64,000 nt of DNA from Streptomyces flavofungini (GCF_014650815.1 NZ_BMVR01000007.1:130976-194975); one strand, 5' to 3'. Positions 52,981-61,716 are shown, numbered from the stretch's first letter. Translations and numbers: made by a program. Notes: generated by a model from the sequence alone, not told the origin.

Positions 52981-54080
52981 TTGAGCTGTCCCGTCGTGAA
53001 GTACCCCTCGCGCACCAGCAGATCGGTGTTCTTCCGGTCGACGCTGACGGGCTTGAGGAGGAAGGCGGGCACGGTCTTCTTGCCGTTGTCGTAGTCCGTG
53101 GTGTTGTTGACCTTCGGCTTCCTGCCGTGGAGGACCGCGTCGCCCATCCGCACGGCCTGCGCGGCGAGCTTGCGGGTGTCCTTGAAGACGGTCTGGGTCT
53201 GCTCGCCGCGGATGACGGACTTCACCGACGCCAGCTCCGCGTCCTGCCCGGTGACGACCGGCAGGTCCTTTCCGGAGTAGCCCGCGCTCTTGAGGGCGGA
53301 GATGACGCCGATGGAGATCCCGTCGTACGGGGACAGGACCGCGTCGACCTCGCGGTCGCCGTAGTTCTTGCTGATGAGGTCGTCCATGCGCTTCTGCGCG
53401 GTGCCGCCGTCCCAGCGCAGCGTGGTGGCCTGGCTCATCCTCTTCTGCCCGCTGGGCACGACAATCTGGCCGGTGTCCAGATAGGGCTTCAGCACCTTCA
53501 TGGCGCCGTTCCAGAAGTACTTGGTGTTGTTGTCGTCCGGTGAGCCCGCGAACAGCTCGACATTGAACGTCTCGTCCGTGCCCTTCTCCGGCTCACCGAG
53601 GCCGAGGCGGTCGACGATGTACCGGCCCTGCAGTTCGCCGACGCGCTCGTTGTCGAACGAGGCGTAGTAGTCGACGTTCGGGGTGCCGAGGATGAGGCGG
53701 TCGTACGAGATCACGGGGATGCCCGCCTCGTGCGCCCGGTCGAGGACGTCGGTGAGCGCCGAGCCGTCGATGGCGGCGACCACCAGGAGCCGGTGCCCCT
53801 TAGTGATCATGTTCTCGAGCTGGGCGACCTGGTTCTCGACCTTGTCGTCGCCGTACTGCAGGTCGGTCTCGTACCCGGCCTTCTTGAACTGCTCGGCCAT
53901 GTTCTCGCCGTCGGCTATCCAGCGCTCCGAGGCCTTGGTGGGCATGGCGAGCCCGATGGTGCCGCCCTTGCCGTCGTCGGGCTTGTAGCGGCTGCCGCCC
54001 CTGGCCTCCTGGCCGCAGGCGGTGAGGCAGACGGCGAGCAGCACGGCGCTCGCGGAGGTGCGGAGGGTGCGGGTGCGCAT
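52977..54080 (-). CDS. chvE: Sugar-binding lipoprotein, ChvE type
   Basis: A 367-residue periplasmic-binding-type lipoprotein, lipobox LTAC at about residue 22. The fold starts IGLAMPTKASERWIADGENM. Later blocks are VVAAIDGSALTDVLDRAHEA, GIPVISYDRLI, AVLSPYDGISIGVISAL and VVTGQDAELASVKSVIRGEQ. ChvE-like proteins bind arabinose, galactose, glucose, xylose or sugar acids. ATG at 54080 follows GGGAGCTG and starts three bases after the preceding gene's stop. Confidence 0.92.
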   Translation of the reverse strand: MRTRTLRTSASAVLLAVCLTACGQEARGGSRYKPDDGKGGTIGLAMPTKASERWIADGENMAEQFKKAGYETDLQYGDDKVENQVAQLENMITKGHRLLVVAAIDGSALTDVLDRAHEAGIPVISYDRLILGTPNVDYYASFDNERVGELQGRYIVDRLGLGEPEKGTDETFNVELFAGSPDDNNTKYFWNGAMKVLKPYLDTGQIVVPSGQKRMSQATTLRWDGGTAQKRMDDLISKNYGDREVDAVLSPYDGISIGVISALKSAGYSGKDLPVVTGQDAELASVKSVIRGEQTQTVFKDTRKLAAQAVRMGDAVLHGRKPKVNNTTDYDNGKKTVPAFLLKPVSVDRKNTDLLVREGYFTTGQLK

Positions 54081-54083
54081 GGG

Positions 54084-55052
54084 TCAGCTCCCTTCCGGGA
54101 CGGGGAAGCGGCGCAGCTCGCCGGGCAGTCGGGAGCCGAGCGGCGACATCCCGCCGTCCGCGCCGTGCCGGGCCAGCAGGTCGAGGACGAGCCGGCCGCG
54201 CCGCACCCGCTCGCGCGCGCTGGCGAGGGTGTGCTCGCGCAGGTGGGCGCCGTAGGGGTAGACGCCGGGCGACTTGCTGAGCCCGAACTTGAGGTAGAGC
54301 GGGGCGCCGCGCCGGATCAGCTCGGCGGCCTCGTACATGCGCACGTAGCCGCCGAGGTCGTCGGGCGCCTCGACGTACATGTCCATGGGGGCGCGGCTGA
54401 CCCGCCGGATCTCGGTGAGGTGGTCCACCGTGAGGTCGGAGGGCACATTGAGGGAGTCGGCGCCCAGATGCTCGTACACGGCGTACGCGGCGGGGTTGAC
54501 CGGCCCCGTGAGCGCGGACAGCTTCAGCGTGGTGTCGGCGGACAGCAGGCCCTCGAGGCGCAGCCGGTGCAGCGTCCACAGCACGCCCTCGTCGGCGACC
54601 AGCAGACAGCGCACCCCCAGCCCGGCGGCGCGCAGGGCGTCCTCGACGCACCCGGCGAGCGCGTCGTGGCCCCGGGCGCGGAGCCCGGCGCCGCCGGAGT
54701 CGGTGCGGGTGGAGCCGCCGATGTCCCAGGTGCCGCGCGGTCCGGTGAACAGGCACAGCTCGATGTCCCGCTCGGCGCACGCGTCGACCATCTCGGTGAT
54801 CTCGTCGTCGGTGAGCATCCAGACACCGCTGCCCTGGCTGATGCGGTGGACGGGCACATCGAACCGGGCGCTCGCCTTGAGCACGGCGGACAGCGCCTCC
54901 GGACCCTCCACGGACGGGACTTCGGTGCGCCAGGTGCCGCCGTCGGGGAACGCGTGCGGCGAGGCGTCGGCCGGTTCGACGCGGGGCGTGGGGTGGCCGA
55001 TGCGGGCGAGTGCGTCGGCGCCGGGGCGCCGGGGTACGGACTGGGCGGTCAC
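54084..55052 (-). CDS. Unrecognised TIM-barrel-like protein of the sugar operon
   Basis: A 322-residue cytoplasmic protein with no signal peptide. Repeating alpha/beta pieces suggest a TIM barrel of peptidase-U32-like type: VHRISQGSGVWMLTDDEITE, CAERDIELCLFTGPRG, RCLLVADEGVLWTLHRL, DTTLKLSALTGPVNPAAYAV, GADSLNVPSDLTVDHLTEI and PLYLKFGLSKSPGVYPYG. The U32 link is weak. It is likely an enzyme on the imported sugar. GTG at 55052 has GAGGAG four bases upstream. A TTCGAAATCTCGG site sits just before it, so a second promoter is possible. Confidence 0.6.
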   Translation of the reverse strand: MTAQSVPRRPGADALARIGHPTPRVEPADASPHAFPDGGTWRTEVPSVEGPEALSAVLKASARFDVPVHRISQGSGVWMLTDDEITEMVDACAERDIELCLFTGPRGTWDIGGSTRTDSGGAGLRARGHDALAGCVEDALRAAGLGVRCLLVADEGVLWTLHRLRLEGLLSADTTLKLSALTGPVNPAAYAVYEHLGADSLNVPSDLTVDHLTEIRRVSRAPMDMYVEAPDDLGGYVRMYEAAELIRRGAPLYLKFGLSKSPGVYPYGAHLREHTLASARERVRRGRLVLDLLARHGADGGMSPLGSRLPGELRRFPVPEGS

Positions 55053-55206
55053 AGAACTCCTCAGTACGGTTCGAAATCTCGGACGTTGGTCGGAAGTGAG
55101 GGCGAAGAGGAGGCCCGTCCGGCGCTTGCGGACGAGCCCGCAGGGCGATCGGCGGCACGCGGGCCGGCGGTTGCGCGACACACTCCACGGGCCCGGTCGG
55201 CGGCCC
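55053..55206. promoter_or_regulatory. Internal operator region of the minus-strand sugar operon
   Basis: GTTCGAAATCTCGG at 55069-55082 (reverse complement CCGAGATTTCGAAC) lies 17-30 bases before the start of the gene at 55052. Its core recurs at 57469-57480 and, inverted, at 57621-57635. The 154-base gap is the only sizeable one within the operon. Confidence 0.5.
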
Positions 55207-56295
55207 TCAGGGACGCAGCAGCACCTTCCCCGTCTTCGGATCCCCGGAGCCGACCAGCGCGACGGCCTCGGCGAACCGCTCCAGGGGGAACTCGTGCGTG
55301 ATGAGCGGCGCCGGGTCGAGCAGCCCGAGGCCGAACGCGCGGACCGCGTCCGACCAGGCCGAGGAGGGCGCCCCGAAGACGGAGCGCACCTCCAGCTGGC
55401 TCAGCGACAGATGCGCCGGATCGATCCCGGTCGCACCCGGGGTGAACATCCCCGTGAGCACGACCCGGCCGCCCCGGCGCGCGAGCAGACACGAGGACGC
55501 GGCCGTGGGCGGCGCCCCCGCGGTCTCCACCACCAGGTCGAAGCGGCCGTGCAGGGCCGCCGCCTCGTCCGGTACGAGGGACGCGCTCGCCCCGAACGTC
55601 AGGGCCTGCTCCCCGCGCGCGGCCCGCGGATCGACCACGACCAGCTCGGCCGGGTTCGACGCGGCGAGCAACTGCACCGTGAGCAGCCCCAGTGTGCCCG
55701 CGCCGACCACCGCGACGCGCTCCCCGGGCCGCGGCCGCCCGGCCCGCACCGCCGCGGCGATCACGGCGGCGGGTTCGAGCAGCGCCGCGGCCCGCAAGTC
55801 GGCGTCGTCCGGCAGCGGGTGCAACAGCCGCGCCGGAACGGTGAGATGGTCGGCGAACGCGCCCGGCTCGGTGAACCCGGTCTCGGCGTACCCACCGGTG
55901 CACAGGCTGGTCTCGCCGCTCCGGCAGCGCTCGCACACCCCGCACGCCCGGAACCCCTCGGCGACGGTCCTGCGGCCCACCAGCCCGGCGGCCACGCCCG
56001 CGCCGACCGCCTCGACCGTCCCGGACCACTCGTGGCCGGGGACGAGGGGGTAGCGGACGTACGCGGCATCGCGGTGACCGTCGTACACCTCGCGGTCGCT
56101 CCCGCAGATCCCGGCGGCGGCGACCCGGATCAGGACCTCGCCGGGGCCGGGCACGGGGACCTCGCCGTGGACGAGGAGGTGCGCGCCCGGCCGGGGTACG
56201 ACGAGCGAGCGGCTGGCGCCCGCGGGGGGAAGGCCCGCTTCGGCGCCGGTCGCTCGCCGGGGCGCGGCGCCGTCGGTCGTGCGCGGGCCGCTCAC
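55207..56295 (-). CDS. Zinc-dependent alcohol dehydrogenase
   Basis: A 362-residue medium-chain dehydrogenase of the sorbitol/threonine-dehydrogenase type, using NAD(P) to oxidise a sugar or polyol. Catalytic-zinc region: AAGICGSDREVYDG and VPGHEWSGTVEAVG. The structural-zinc cysteines are in FRACGVCERCRSGETSLC. The Rossmann motif is VAVVGAGTLGLLTVQLL. GTG at 56295 overlaps the stop of the enolase-superfamily gene by GTGA, fixing the start. Confidence 0.9.
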   Translation of the reverse strand: MSGPRTTDGAAPRRATGAEAGLPPAGASRSLVVPRPGAHLLVHGEVPVPGPGEVLIRVAAAGICGSDREVYDGHRDAAYVRYPLVPGHEWSGTVEAVGAGVAAGLVGRRTVAEGFRACGVCERCRSGETSLCTGGYAETGFTEPGAFADHLTVPARLLHPLPDDADLRAAALLEPAAVIAAAVRAGRPRPGERVAVVGAGTLGLLTVQLLAASNPAELVVVDPRAARGEQALTFGASASLVPDEAAALHGRFDLVVETAGAPPTAASSCLLARRGGRVVLTGMFTPGATGIDPAHLSLSQLEVRSVFGAPSSAWSDAVRAFGLGLLDPAPLITHEFPLERFAEAVALVGSGDPKTGKVLLRP

Positions 56296-57446
56296 TTCGG
56301 CGCCCTCTGCTCCCAGCCCTCGGCCCACAGGTCGAACCGGGCCTGCCGCTGCGGGAACTCGGCGGCCGCCTCGGCGTCGAACTCCACCCCGAGGCCGGGC
56401 GCGTGCGAGATCGCGAAGCAGCCCGTCTCCGGGTCGACCTCGGGCGCGCCGCGCACCACCTTCTTGATCTCCGCGTCGGCGAAGTCGTTGAAGTGCTCCA
56501 GGATCTTGAAGTTCGGGGTGCAGGCGGCGAGTTGGAGCGAGGCGGCGGTGAGCACCGAACCGCCGACGTTGTGCGGGGCCACCAGCGTGTAGTGGGTCTC
56601 GGCGGTCGCGGCGAGCTTGCGGGTCTCCAGGATGCCTCCGATGTGGCCGAGGTCGGGCTGGATGATGTCGGCGGCCTGGGACTCGAACAGCTCGCGGAAC
56701 TCGATCCGGTCATGGATCCGCTCACCCGTCGCGATCGGCAGCTCGACCTGGTCCGCGACCTTCTTGAGGGCCTTGAGGTTCTCCGGCGGCACGGGTTCCT
56801 CCAGCCAGGCGGGCCGGAACGGCGCCAGCTCCCGGGCCAGGCGCACCGCCGTGGCCGGGCTGAACCGGCCGTGCATCTCCAGCATCAGCTCGGCGTCGGG
56901 CCCGATCGCGTCCCGCACGGCCTCGATCAGCGACACCGCGTAGCTGCTCTGCTCGTGGTCGAGCTCGAAGTGCCCGGTCCCGAACGGGTCGATCTTCAGG
57001 GCCCGGTAGCCGCGCGCCAGCACCTCCTTCGCCGCCCGGTGGTACGCCTCCGGGGTGCGCTCGGTGGTGTACCAGCCGTTCGCGTACGCCTTGACCCGGT
57101 CGGTGACCCTCCCGCCCAGCAACTGCCACACCGGCACGTCCAGGGCCTTGCCCTTGATGTCCCAGCAGGCCGTCTCGACGACCGCGATGCCGGACATCAC
57201 GATCTCCCCGGCCCGCCCGTAGTCGCCGTACTTCATCCGGCGCACCAGGTCCTCGACCGCGAACGGGTCGGACCCGGCGATGTGGTTGGCCTCCGCCTCC
57301 CGGAGATACCCGATGAGCGCGTCGGTGCGCCCGAGCATGCGGGTCTCGCCGACCCCGGTGAGGCCTTCGTCGGTGTGGACGAGCACATAGGTCAGGTTGC
57401 GCCAGGGCGTCCCGACGACGTGAGTGCTGATTCCCGTGATGCGCAC
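56292..57446 (-). CDS. Enolase-superfamily sugar-acid dehydratase
   Basis: A 384-residue mandelate-racemase/muconate-lactonizing-type protein, closest in style to D-galactonate dehydratases. Metal ligands are in AELMLEMHGRF, RPAWLEEPVPPEN and PIATGERI; base candidates are the Lys in RALKIDPFGTG and the His in VAPHNVGGS. It removes water from a sugar acid to give a 2-keto-3-deoxy acid; the exact substrate is not readable. ATG at 57446 opens the operon. An IclR gene is divergent, with a TTTCG/CGAAA dyad between. Confidence 0.87.
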   Translation of the reverse strand: MRITGISTHVVGTPWRNLTYVLVHTDEGLTGVGETRMLGRTDALIGYLREAEANHIAGSDPFAVEDLVRRMKYGDYGRAGEIVMSGIAVVETACWDIKGKALDVPVWQLLGGRVTDRVKAYANGWYTTERTPEAYHRAAKEVLARGYRALKIDPFGTGHFELDHEQSSYAVSLIEAVRDAIGPDAELMLEMHGRFSPATAVRLARELAPFRPAWLEEPVPPENLKALKKVADQVELPIATGERIHDRIEFRELFESQAADIIQPDLGHIGGILETRKLAATAETHYTLVAPHNVGGSVLTAASLQLAACTPNFKILEHFNDFADAEIKKVVRGAPEVDPETGCFAISHAPGLGVEFDAEAAAEFPQRQARFDLWAEGWEQRAPK

Positions 57447-57468
57447 GGCAGTTGACCCCTAGCGTCTG

Positions 57469-57495
57469 TTCGAGATTTCGTCACGCGTTCGAAAA
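57469..57495. promoter_or_regulatory. Candidate IclR operator of the sugar-acid operon
   Basis: TTCGAGATTTCG (57469-57480) is followed by GTTCGAAAA; TTTCG at 57476-57480 and CGAAA at 57490-57494 form an inverted repeat. It lies 23-49 bases upstream of the dehydratase start. Confidence 0.5.
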
Positions 57496-57620
57496 GGTGG
57501 CGTGACCGTATTCAGGCCATGCGGAGGGTGTCAATGGGTCGCGCGCCGCTCGATTGCGGCGGACCATTGTCCGGTCAATGAGGGTGTGGCTAGCCTGTGT
57601 TCGTGATGCCGGTCAGTGGC

Positions 57621-57635
57621 CGGAGTTTCGAACGA
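57621..57635. promoter_or_regulatory. Candidate IclR self-operator
   Basis: CGGAGTTTCGAACGA, 20 bases before the IclR start, resembles the reverse complement of the site at 55069 and the site at 57469. Confidence 0.45.
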
Positions 57636-57654
57636 CAAGGGGTGGGTGAGAACC

Positions 57655-58431
57655 ATGGGGCGACTCGTTCCCGCGGTGACCAGGGCACTGGACGTACTCG
57701 AACTGTTCCTGGAGGGCGACGGCACGCTCTCGGCGCCGGACATCACCCGCAAGCTCCAACTGCCGCGCACGACCGTGCACGAGCTGGTCACCACGCTCGC
57801 CGCCCGCTCCTACCTGGTGTCCCTGCCGGAGCAGCCGGGCCGCTATCGCCTCGGCGTACGCGCCTACCAGCTCGGCAGCCGGTACGCGGAGCAGCTCGAC
57901 CTCGCCGCCGAGGGCCAGCAGGTCGCCCGGGAGGTCGCCGAGACCTGCGACGAGACCGTGCACGTCGCGATCCTGGAGGACCTGGACGTCATCTACATCG
58001 CCAAGGTCGACTCCACCCACGCCGTCCGCATGGTCTCCGCCGCGGGCCGCAGGCTGCCCGCGCACTGCACCGCCGTCGGCAAGATGCTGCTCGCCTCGCT
58101 GCCGCCGGACGAGCTGGCCCTGCGGATGGCGGAGGAGGGCGAACTCGTCGCGATGACCCACCACAGCATCACGGACCCCGACGCGCTGCACGCCGCCCTC
58201 GCCGCCGTCCGCGAGCGGGGCGTCGCCACCGAGCACCGCGAGTCCAACCCGGACGTGAGCTGTGTCGCCGCCCCCGTGCGCGACAGCGCGGGCCGCGTCG
58301 TCGCCGCCCTGTCCATCTCGGTCCCCATGATCCGCTGGACCGAGGACCGCGAGAGGGAACTCGCCGACCTGGCCGCCAAGGGCGCCGGGGACCTCTCGGC
58401 CCGCCTCGGGCACCGGGGCGGCAGGCACTGA
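57655..58431 (+). CDS. IclR-family regulator
   Basis: A 258-residue IclR protein, divergent from the sugar-acid operon. The winged helix has LSAPDITRKLQLPRTTVHEL and the wing LPEQPGRYRLGVRAYQLG. The effector domain shows VDSTHAVRMVSAAGRRLPAH, CTAVGKMLLASLP and CVAAPVRDSAGRVVAALSIS. ATG at 57655 has GGGTGAG upstream; an in-frame start at 57616 overlaps the proposed operator. It probably represses the operon until a sugar acid is present. Confidence 0.9.
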   Translation: MGRLVPAVTRALDVLELFLEGDGTLSAPDITRKLQLPRTTVHELVTTLAARSYLVSLPEQPGRYRLGVRAYQLGSRYAEQLDLAAEGQQVAREVAETCDETVHVAILEDLDVIYIAKVDSTHAVRMVSAAGRRLPAHCTAVGKMLLASLPPDELALRMAEEGELVAMTHHSITDPDALHAALAAVRERGVATEHRESNPDVSCVAAPVRDSAGRVVAALSISVPMIRWTEDRERELADLAAKGAGDLSARLGHRGGRH

Positions 58432-58495
58432 GGGCGAGTGGCGCGCCCCGGCCGCGCGAGGTCCCGCACGGGGCGACCGGTCGGGCGGGCGCGCC

Positions 58496-58927
58496 CTAGG
58501 ACTCCTTGGTCGTGAAGACGCGCTCAAGGAGCGCGAACAGCGTGGCCCGTTCCTCGTCGTCGAGCGCGGCCAGGCCGGCCGTCGTCGCGTGCATGGTGGC
58601 GCGGATGGTGTCGATGGTCTGCTCGCCCTCGGGGGTGAGGACGACGTTCTTGACGCGGCGGTCGCCGGGGCTGGGCTCGCGGCGGACCAGGGCGCGCTTC
58701 TCCAGGCGGTCCACGATGCCCGTCATGTTGGAGGCGTCACAGGCCAGCGTCTCGGCGAGCACGCGCATGGCGGCGGGGCCGCGGCGCAGCACGGTGAGGG
58801 TCTTCGCCTGGCTCGCCGTGAGGTTCTCGCGGGCGGCCGCGGCCGTGAAATCGCCGTAGTAGGCGCCGAGCGACACCGAGAGCAGCTCCATGAGCCGGCC
58901 CGTGCCGATGCGGGGGTGTCCTGGCAT
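58496..58927 (-). CDS. MarR-family regulator
   Basis: A 143-residue MarR protein. The DNA-binding part is LTASQAKTLTVLRRGPAAMR, then DASNMTGIVDRLEKRALV and the wing RREPSPGDRRVKNVVLT. ATG at 58927 has AAGGTGG five bases upstream; GTG at 58936 is possible. It diverges from an MFS pump gene, and two CTTGA-N5-TCAA sites lie between, a classical drug-responsive pair. Confidence 0.9.
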   Translation of the reverse strand: MPGHPRIGTGRLMELLSVSLGAYYGDFTAAAARENLTASQAKTLTVLRRGPAAMRVLAETLACDASNMTGIVDRLEKRALVRREPSPGDRRVKNVVLTPEGEQTIDTIRATMHATTAGLAALDDEERATLFALLERVFTTKES

Positions 58928-58950
58928 GTGATCCACCTTACGCCCAGAAA

Positions 58951-59006
58951 CTTGACCATCTCAAATATTGACGTCTACCGTAAAGGCATTACTTGAAGTT
59001 CTCAAG
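58951..59006. promoter_or_regulatory. Two MarR-type operators, CTTGA-N5-TCAA(A/G)
   Basis: CTTGA-CCATC-TCAAA is at 58951-58965 and the perfect dyad CTTGA-AGTTC-TCAAG at 58992-59006. They are 41 bases apart, close to four helical turns, in an unusually AT-rich gap between the divergent genes. Confidence 0.75.
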
Positions 59007-59041
59007 CTTCTAGGTTCTTAAGTAGTTGGGAAAGAGTTTCC

Positions 59042-60529
59042 GTGTCTCACGCACAGCACACGGCCCCGTCACGGGCATCCGGGCAGACCGCGGTCGTCCT
59101 GGTGCTCGGGCTCGCCGCCATGGTCGTCTCGATGATGCAGACGCTGGTCGTCCCGATCCTCGGGATCATCCAGAGCGAGCTGAACGCCACCACCGCCAAC
59201 GTCAGCTGGGTGACCACGGCCACACTGCTGTCCGCCGCCGTGTTCACCCCCCTCCTGGGCCGCTTCGGCGACATGCACGGCAAGAAGCCGACCCTCGTCG
59301 GCGTGCTGCTCGTGATGATCGCGGGCTCGGTGCTCGCCGCCACCACCACCTCGCTGACCTGGCTCATCGTCGGCCGCGTGATGCAGGGCGCGGCGACCGC
59401 GATCTTCCCGCTCGCGCTGTCGGTGCTGCGTGAGGAGATCAAGCCGGAGAAGCTGCACGGCGCGATGGCCCTGGTCAGCGGCACGCTCGCGTTCGGCAGC
59501 GGCCTCGCCCTGGTCGGCGCGGGCCTGCTCACGCAGGGCTCCGACCCCGACTACCACCGGGTCTTCTGGCTCGCGGTCGTCCTCGCCGTGGTGGCGCTCG
59601 TCGGCGTCCTGTTCGTCGTGCCCGCCTCGCGCTCCAAGACGGGCGGCCGCACCGACTGGCTCGGCGCGCTCACCCTGGCGGCGCTCCTCGTGCTGCTGCT
59701 CCTGCCGATCTCGCAGGGCCACGAGTGGGGCTGGACGTCCGGCCGCGTGCTCGGCAGCTTCGCCGCCGCGATCGTGATGGCGGGCGTGTGGGTCTTCACC
59801 GAGAAGAAGGTGAAGGAGCCGATGGTGGACATGGAGATGTTCACGCACCGCCCCGTGCTCTTCACCAACCTGGCGGGCCTGCTGCTCGGCTTCGCGATGT
59901 TCGCCCAGTTCATCGGCGTCTCGTACCTGGTGCAGATGCCGGAGCAACTCGCCGGTTACGGCTTCGGCGCCTCGGTGCTCGACGCCTCCGTCGTCTACCT
60001 CCTGCCGACCACCCTCGTCTCGCTGGTCGGCGCCCAGTTCGGCGGCGTCCTGGTCCGCCGCATCGGGGCGCGCGTCACGCTGGCCATCGGTGCCGCCTTC
60101 GGAGTGCTCGGCTTCGCCTGGCTGACCCTGGCGCACGGCACCACCGCCTCGGTGATCGGCGCGGGCATGGTCGTCGGTCTGGCGATCAGCTTCGGGTACG
60201 CCGCCATGCCGGCGCTCATCGTCGCCAGCGTCCCGGCCCACCAGACCGGCATCGCCAACGGCATCAACTCGATCTCCCGCTCGGTCGGCAGCGCCATCGC
60301 GAGCGCCACGATCACCTCGCTGCTCGCGTCGAAGACGATCAAGCTCCCGGCCGGCATGCCCGCGCTGCCCGAGGAGAGCCAGTTCACGCTGAGCTTCGCC
60401 ATCGCAGGAGCGGCGTTCGTCCTGGTTGTGGCGGTCTCCCTGCTCGGACTCAAGGCGGCACACGCGCCGCGTACGCCGATCCTGCAGAAGCGGGCGGAGT
60501 CGGAGACCCCCGAGCGCGTCGGGGTCTGA
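59042..60529 (+). CDS. MFS drug/proton antiporter, 14-helix type
   Basis: A 495-residue exporter of the DHA2 (EmrB/QacA) group. Around fourteen hydrophobic segments; motif A reads LLGRFGDMHGKKPTLV, and the helix 4-5 region has GRVMQGAATAIFPLALSVLR followed by a glycine-rich ALVSGTLAFGSGLALVGAG. GTG at 59042 is 36 bases past the second dyad. Expected to export a toxic compound that also inactivates the MarR protein. A strong hairpin follows. Confidence 0.92.
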   Translation: MSHAQHTAPSRASGQTAVVLVLGLAAMVVSMMQTLVVPILGIIQSELNATTANVSWVTTATLLSAAVFTPLLGRFGDMHGKKPTLVGVLLVMIAGSVLAATTTSLTWLIVGRVMQGAATAIFPLALSVLREEIKPEKLHGAMALVSGTLAFGSGLALVGAGLLTQGSDPDYHRVFWLAVVLAVVALVGVLFVVPASRSKTGGRTDWLGALTLAALLVLLLLPISQGHEWGWTSGRVLGSFAAAIVMAGVWVFTEKKVKEPMVDMEMFTHRPVLFTNLAGLLLGFAMFAQFIGVSYLVQMPEQLAGYGFGASVLDASVVYLLPTTLVSLVGAQFGGVLVRRIGARVTLAIGAAFGVLGFAWLTLAHGTTASVIGAGMVVGLAISFGYAAMPALIVASVPAHQTGIANGINSISRSVGSAIASATITSLLASKTIKLPAGMPALPEESQFTLSFAIAGAAFVLVVAVSLLGLKAAHAPRTPILQKRAESETPERVGV

Positions 60530-60547
60530 ACCGGCCGGACCGGAATC

Positions 60548-60589
60548 GGCATGAGGCCCGGCCGCCTGTGGGTGGCCGGGCCTCATGCC
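60548..60589 (+). terminator. Strong terminator after the MFS gene
   Basis: A perfect 16-bp stem, 60548-60563 with 60574-60589, around a 10-base loop. It also faces the convergent reductase gene ending at 60604. Confidence 0.9.
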
Positions 60590-60603
60590 GTCCGCTGCCC
60601 CCG

Positions 60604-61491
60604 CTACCCGGTCGCGCCGAGCGCGTCCGTGCGGGCCTCGATCGCCCGCAGCACCGCCACCATGTCCTGGTCGCCGTGCCCCAGCGCCACCGTGTCGGCG
60701 AACAGCGCGTGGCAGACGTCGAGCAACGGCGAGGCGACCCCGGAGGCCCGGGCCGCGTCCGCGACCAGCCGGTTGTTGAGGAGTACGTCCAGCGCCGCGG
60801 CCTGCACGCCGAAGTCCCCGGAGAGCAGCTTGGGCGCCTTCATCCGGGAGACTCCGCTCGCCATCGGCCCGGCGTCGAGGACGTCCAGGAACAGCTTCGT
60901 GTCCAGGCCCTGCCGCTCCGCGAAGTGGAACGACTCCGCGAAGCCCGTGACCGTCGTGATCAGGAACAGGTTCACCGCCAGTTTCATCAGCAGCGCGCCC
61001 GGCACCTGACCGCACCGGAACGTCTCCCGGCACATGGGCCCGACGAACGGCCGCACCTCGGCCACGTCCCGCTCCGCGCCCGCCAGCATCCCCACCAGCT
61101 GCCCCGCCTCGGCGGGCGCGCGCGACCCCGACACGGGCGCTTCGACGTACCGCCCGCCCGCTGCCCGCACCGCGGCGCCGAGACCGCGCGAGTACTCGGG
61201 CGACGTCGTCCCCATGTGCACGACCGTGTGCCCGGCGACCCGGGCGCCGAACGCCGGGGTGTCCCGGCCGAGCGCCGCGTCGATGGCGGCGCTGTTGGCC
61301 AGCATGAGGATGACGACGGGAGCCTTCTCGAACACCTCGTCCACGTCCGCCGCCACCCGCGCCCCGGCGTCGCGCAGGGGCGCGCACCGGGCGGCGGTGC
61401 GGTTCCAGACGATCAACTCCGCCCCGGATCGCGCCAGCCGCAGCGCCATGGGCTGCCCCATCACGCCCAGGCCGATGAACCCCACGTCCAT
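60604..61491 (-). CDS. NAD(P)-dependent oxidoreductase, 3-hydroxyisobutyrate-dehydrogenase family
   Basis: A 295-residue beta-hydroxyacid dehydrogenase. The Rossmann motif is VGFIGLGVMGQPMALRLA. The substrate site shows VEAPVSGSRAPAEAGQL, and the catalytic Lys lies in LLMKLAVNLFLI. The C-terminal helix domain contains LDVLDAGPMASGVS. The substrate could be a short hydroxyacid, a semialdehyde or an imine. ATG at 61491. Divergent from a TetR gene, with a perfect dyad between. Confidence 0.9.
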   Translation of the reverse strand: MDVGFIGLGVMGQPMALRLARSGAELIVWNRTAARCAPLRDAGARVAADVDEVFEKAPVVILMLANSAAIDAALGRDTPAFGARVAGHTVVHMGTTSPEYSRGLGAAVRAAGGRYVEAPVSGSRAPAEAGQLVGMLAGAERDVAEVRPFVGPMCRETFRCGQVPGALLMKLAVNLFLITTVTGFAESFHFAERQGLDTKLFLDVLDAGPMASGVSRMKAPKLLSGDFGVQAAALDVLLNNRLVADAARASGVASPLLDVCHALFADTVALGHGDQDMVAVLRAIEARTDALGATG

Positions 61492-61549
61492 CCCGAACTC
61501 CCGTCCCCGACTGTCGAGGCCGTACGGCCGAGGTCATCGGCCCGGCCGT

Positions 61550-61567
61550 CTATGACGGCTGTCATAG
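61550..61567. promoter_or_regulatory. TetR-type operator CTATGAC-N4-GTCATAG
   Basis: Perfect 7-bp arms (61550-61556 and 61561-61567) around GGCT, 59 bases before the reductase start and 150 bases before the TetR start. Confidence 0.75.
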
Positions 61568-61716
61568 TAGCGGGGGAAGTACGGTGCGGCACAGCAGAGT
61601 TCGTGCGGCGTGCCGGTCATCGCGTACGCGGCGCCGGTCCCGCGCACGACGGGATGGCTTCCCGTACGAGGCGACGGCTTCGCGTGCGACGCGACGAGTG
61701 AGGTGGAGGCGACGAC

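Noticed and set aside
58440..58495. GGCGCGCCC/GGGCGCGCC inverted repeat between iclR and marR as a terminator
   Set aside because: The arms are perfect but the loop is 38 bases and the whole gap is G/C-rich, so it is not convincing.
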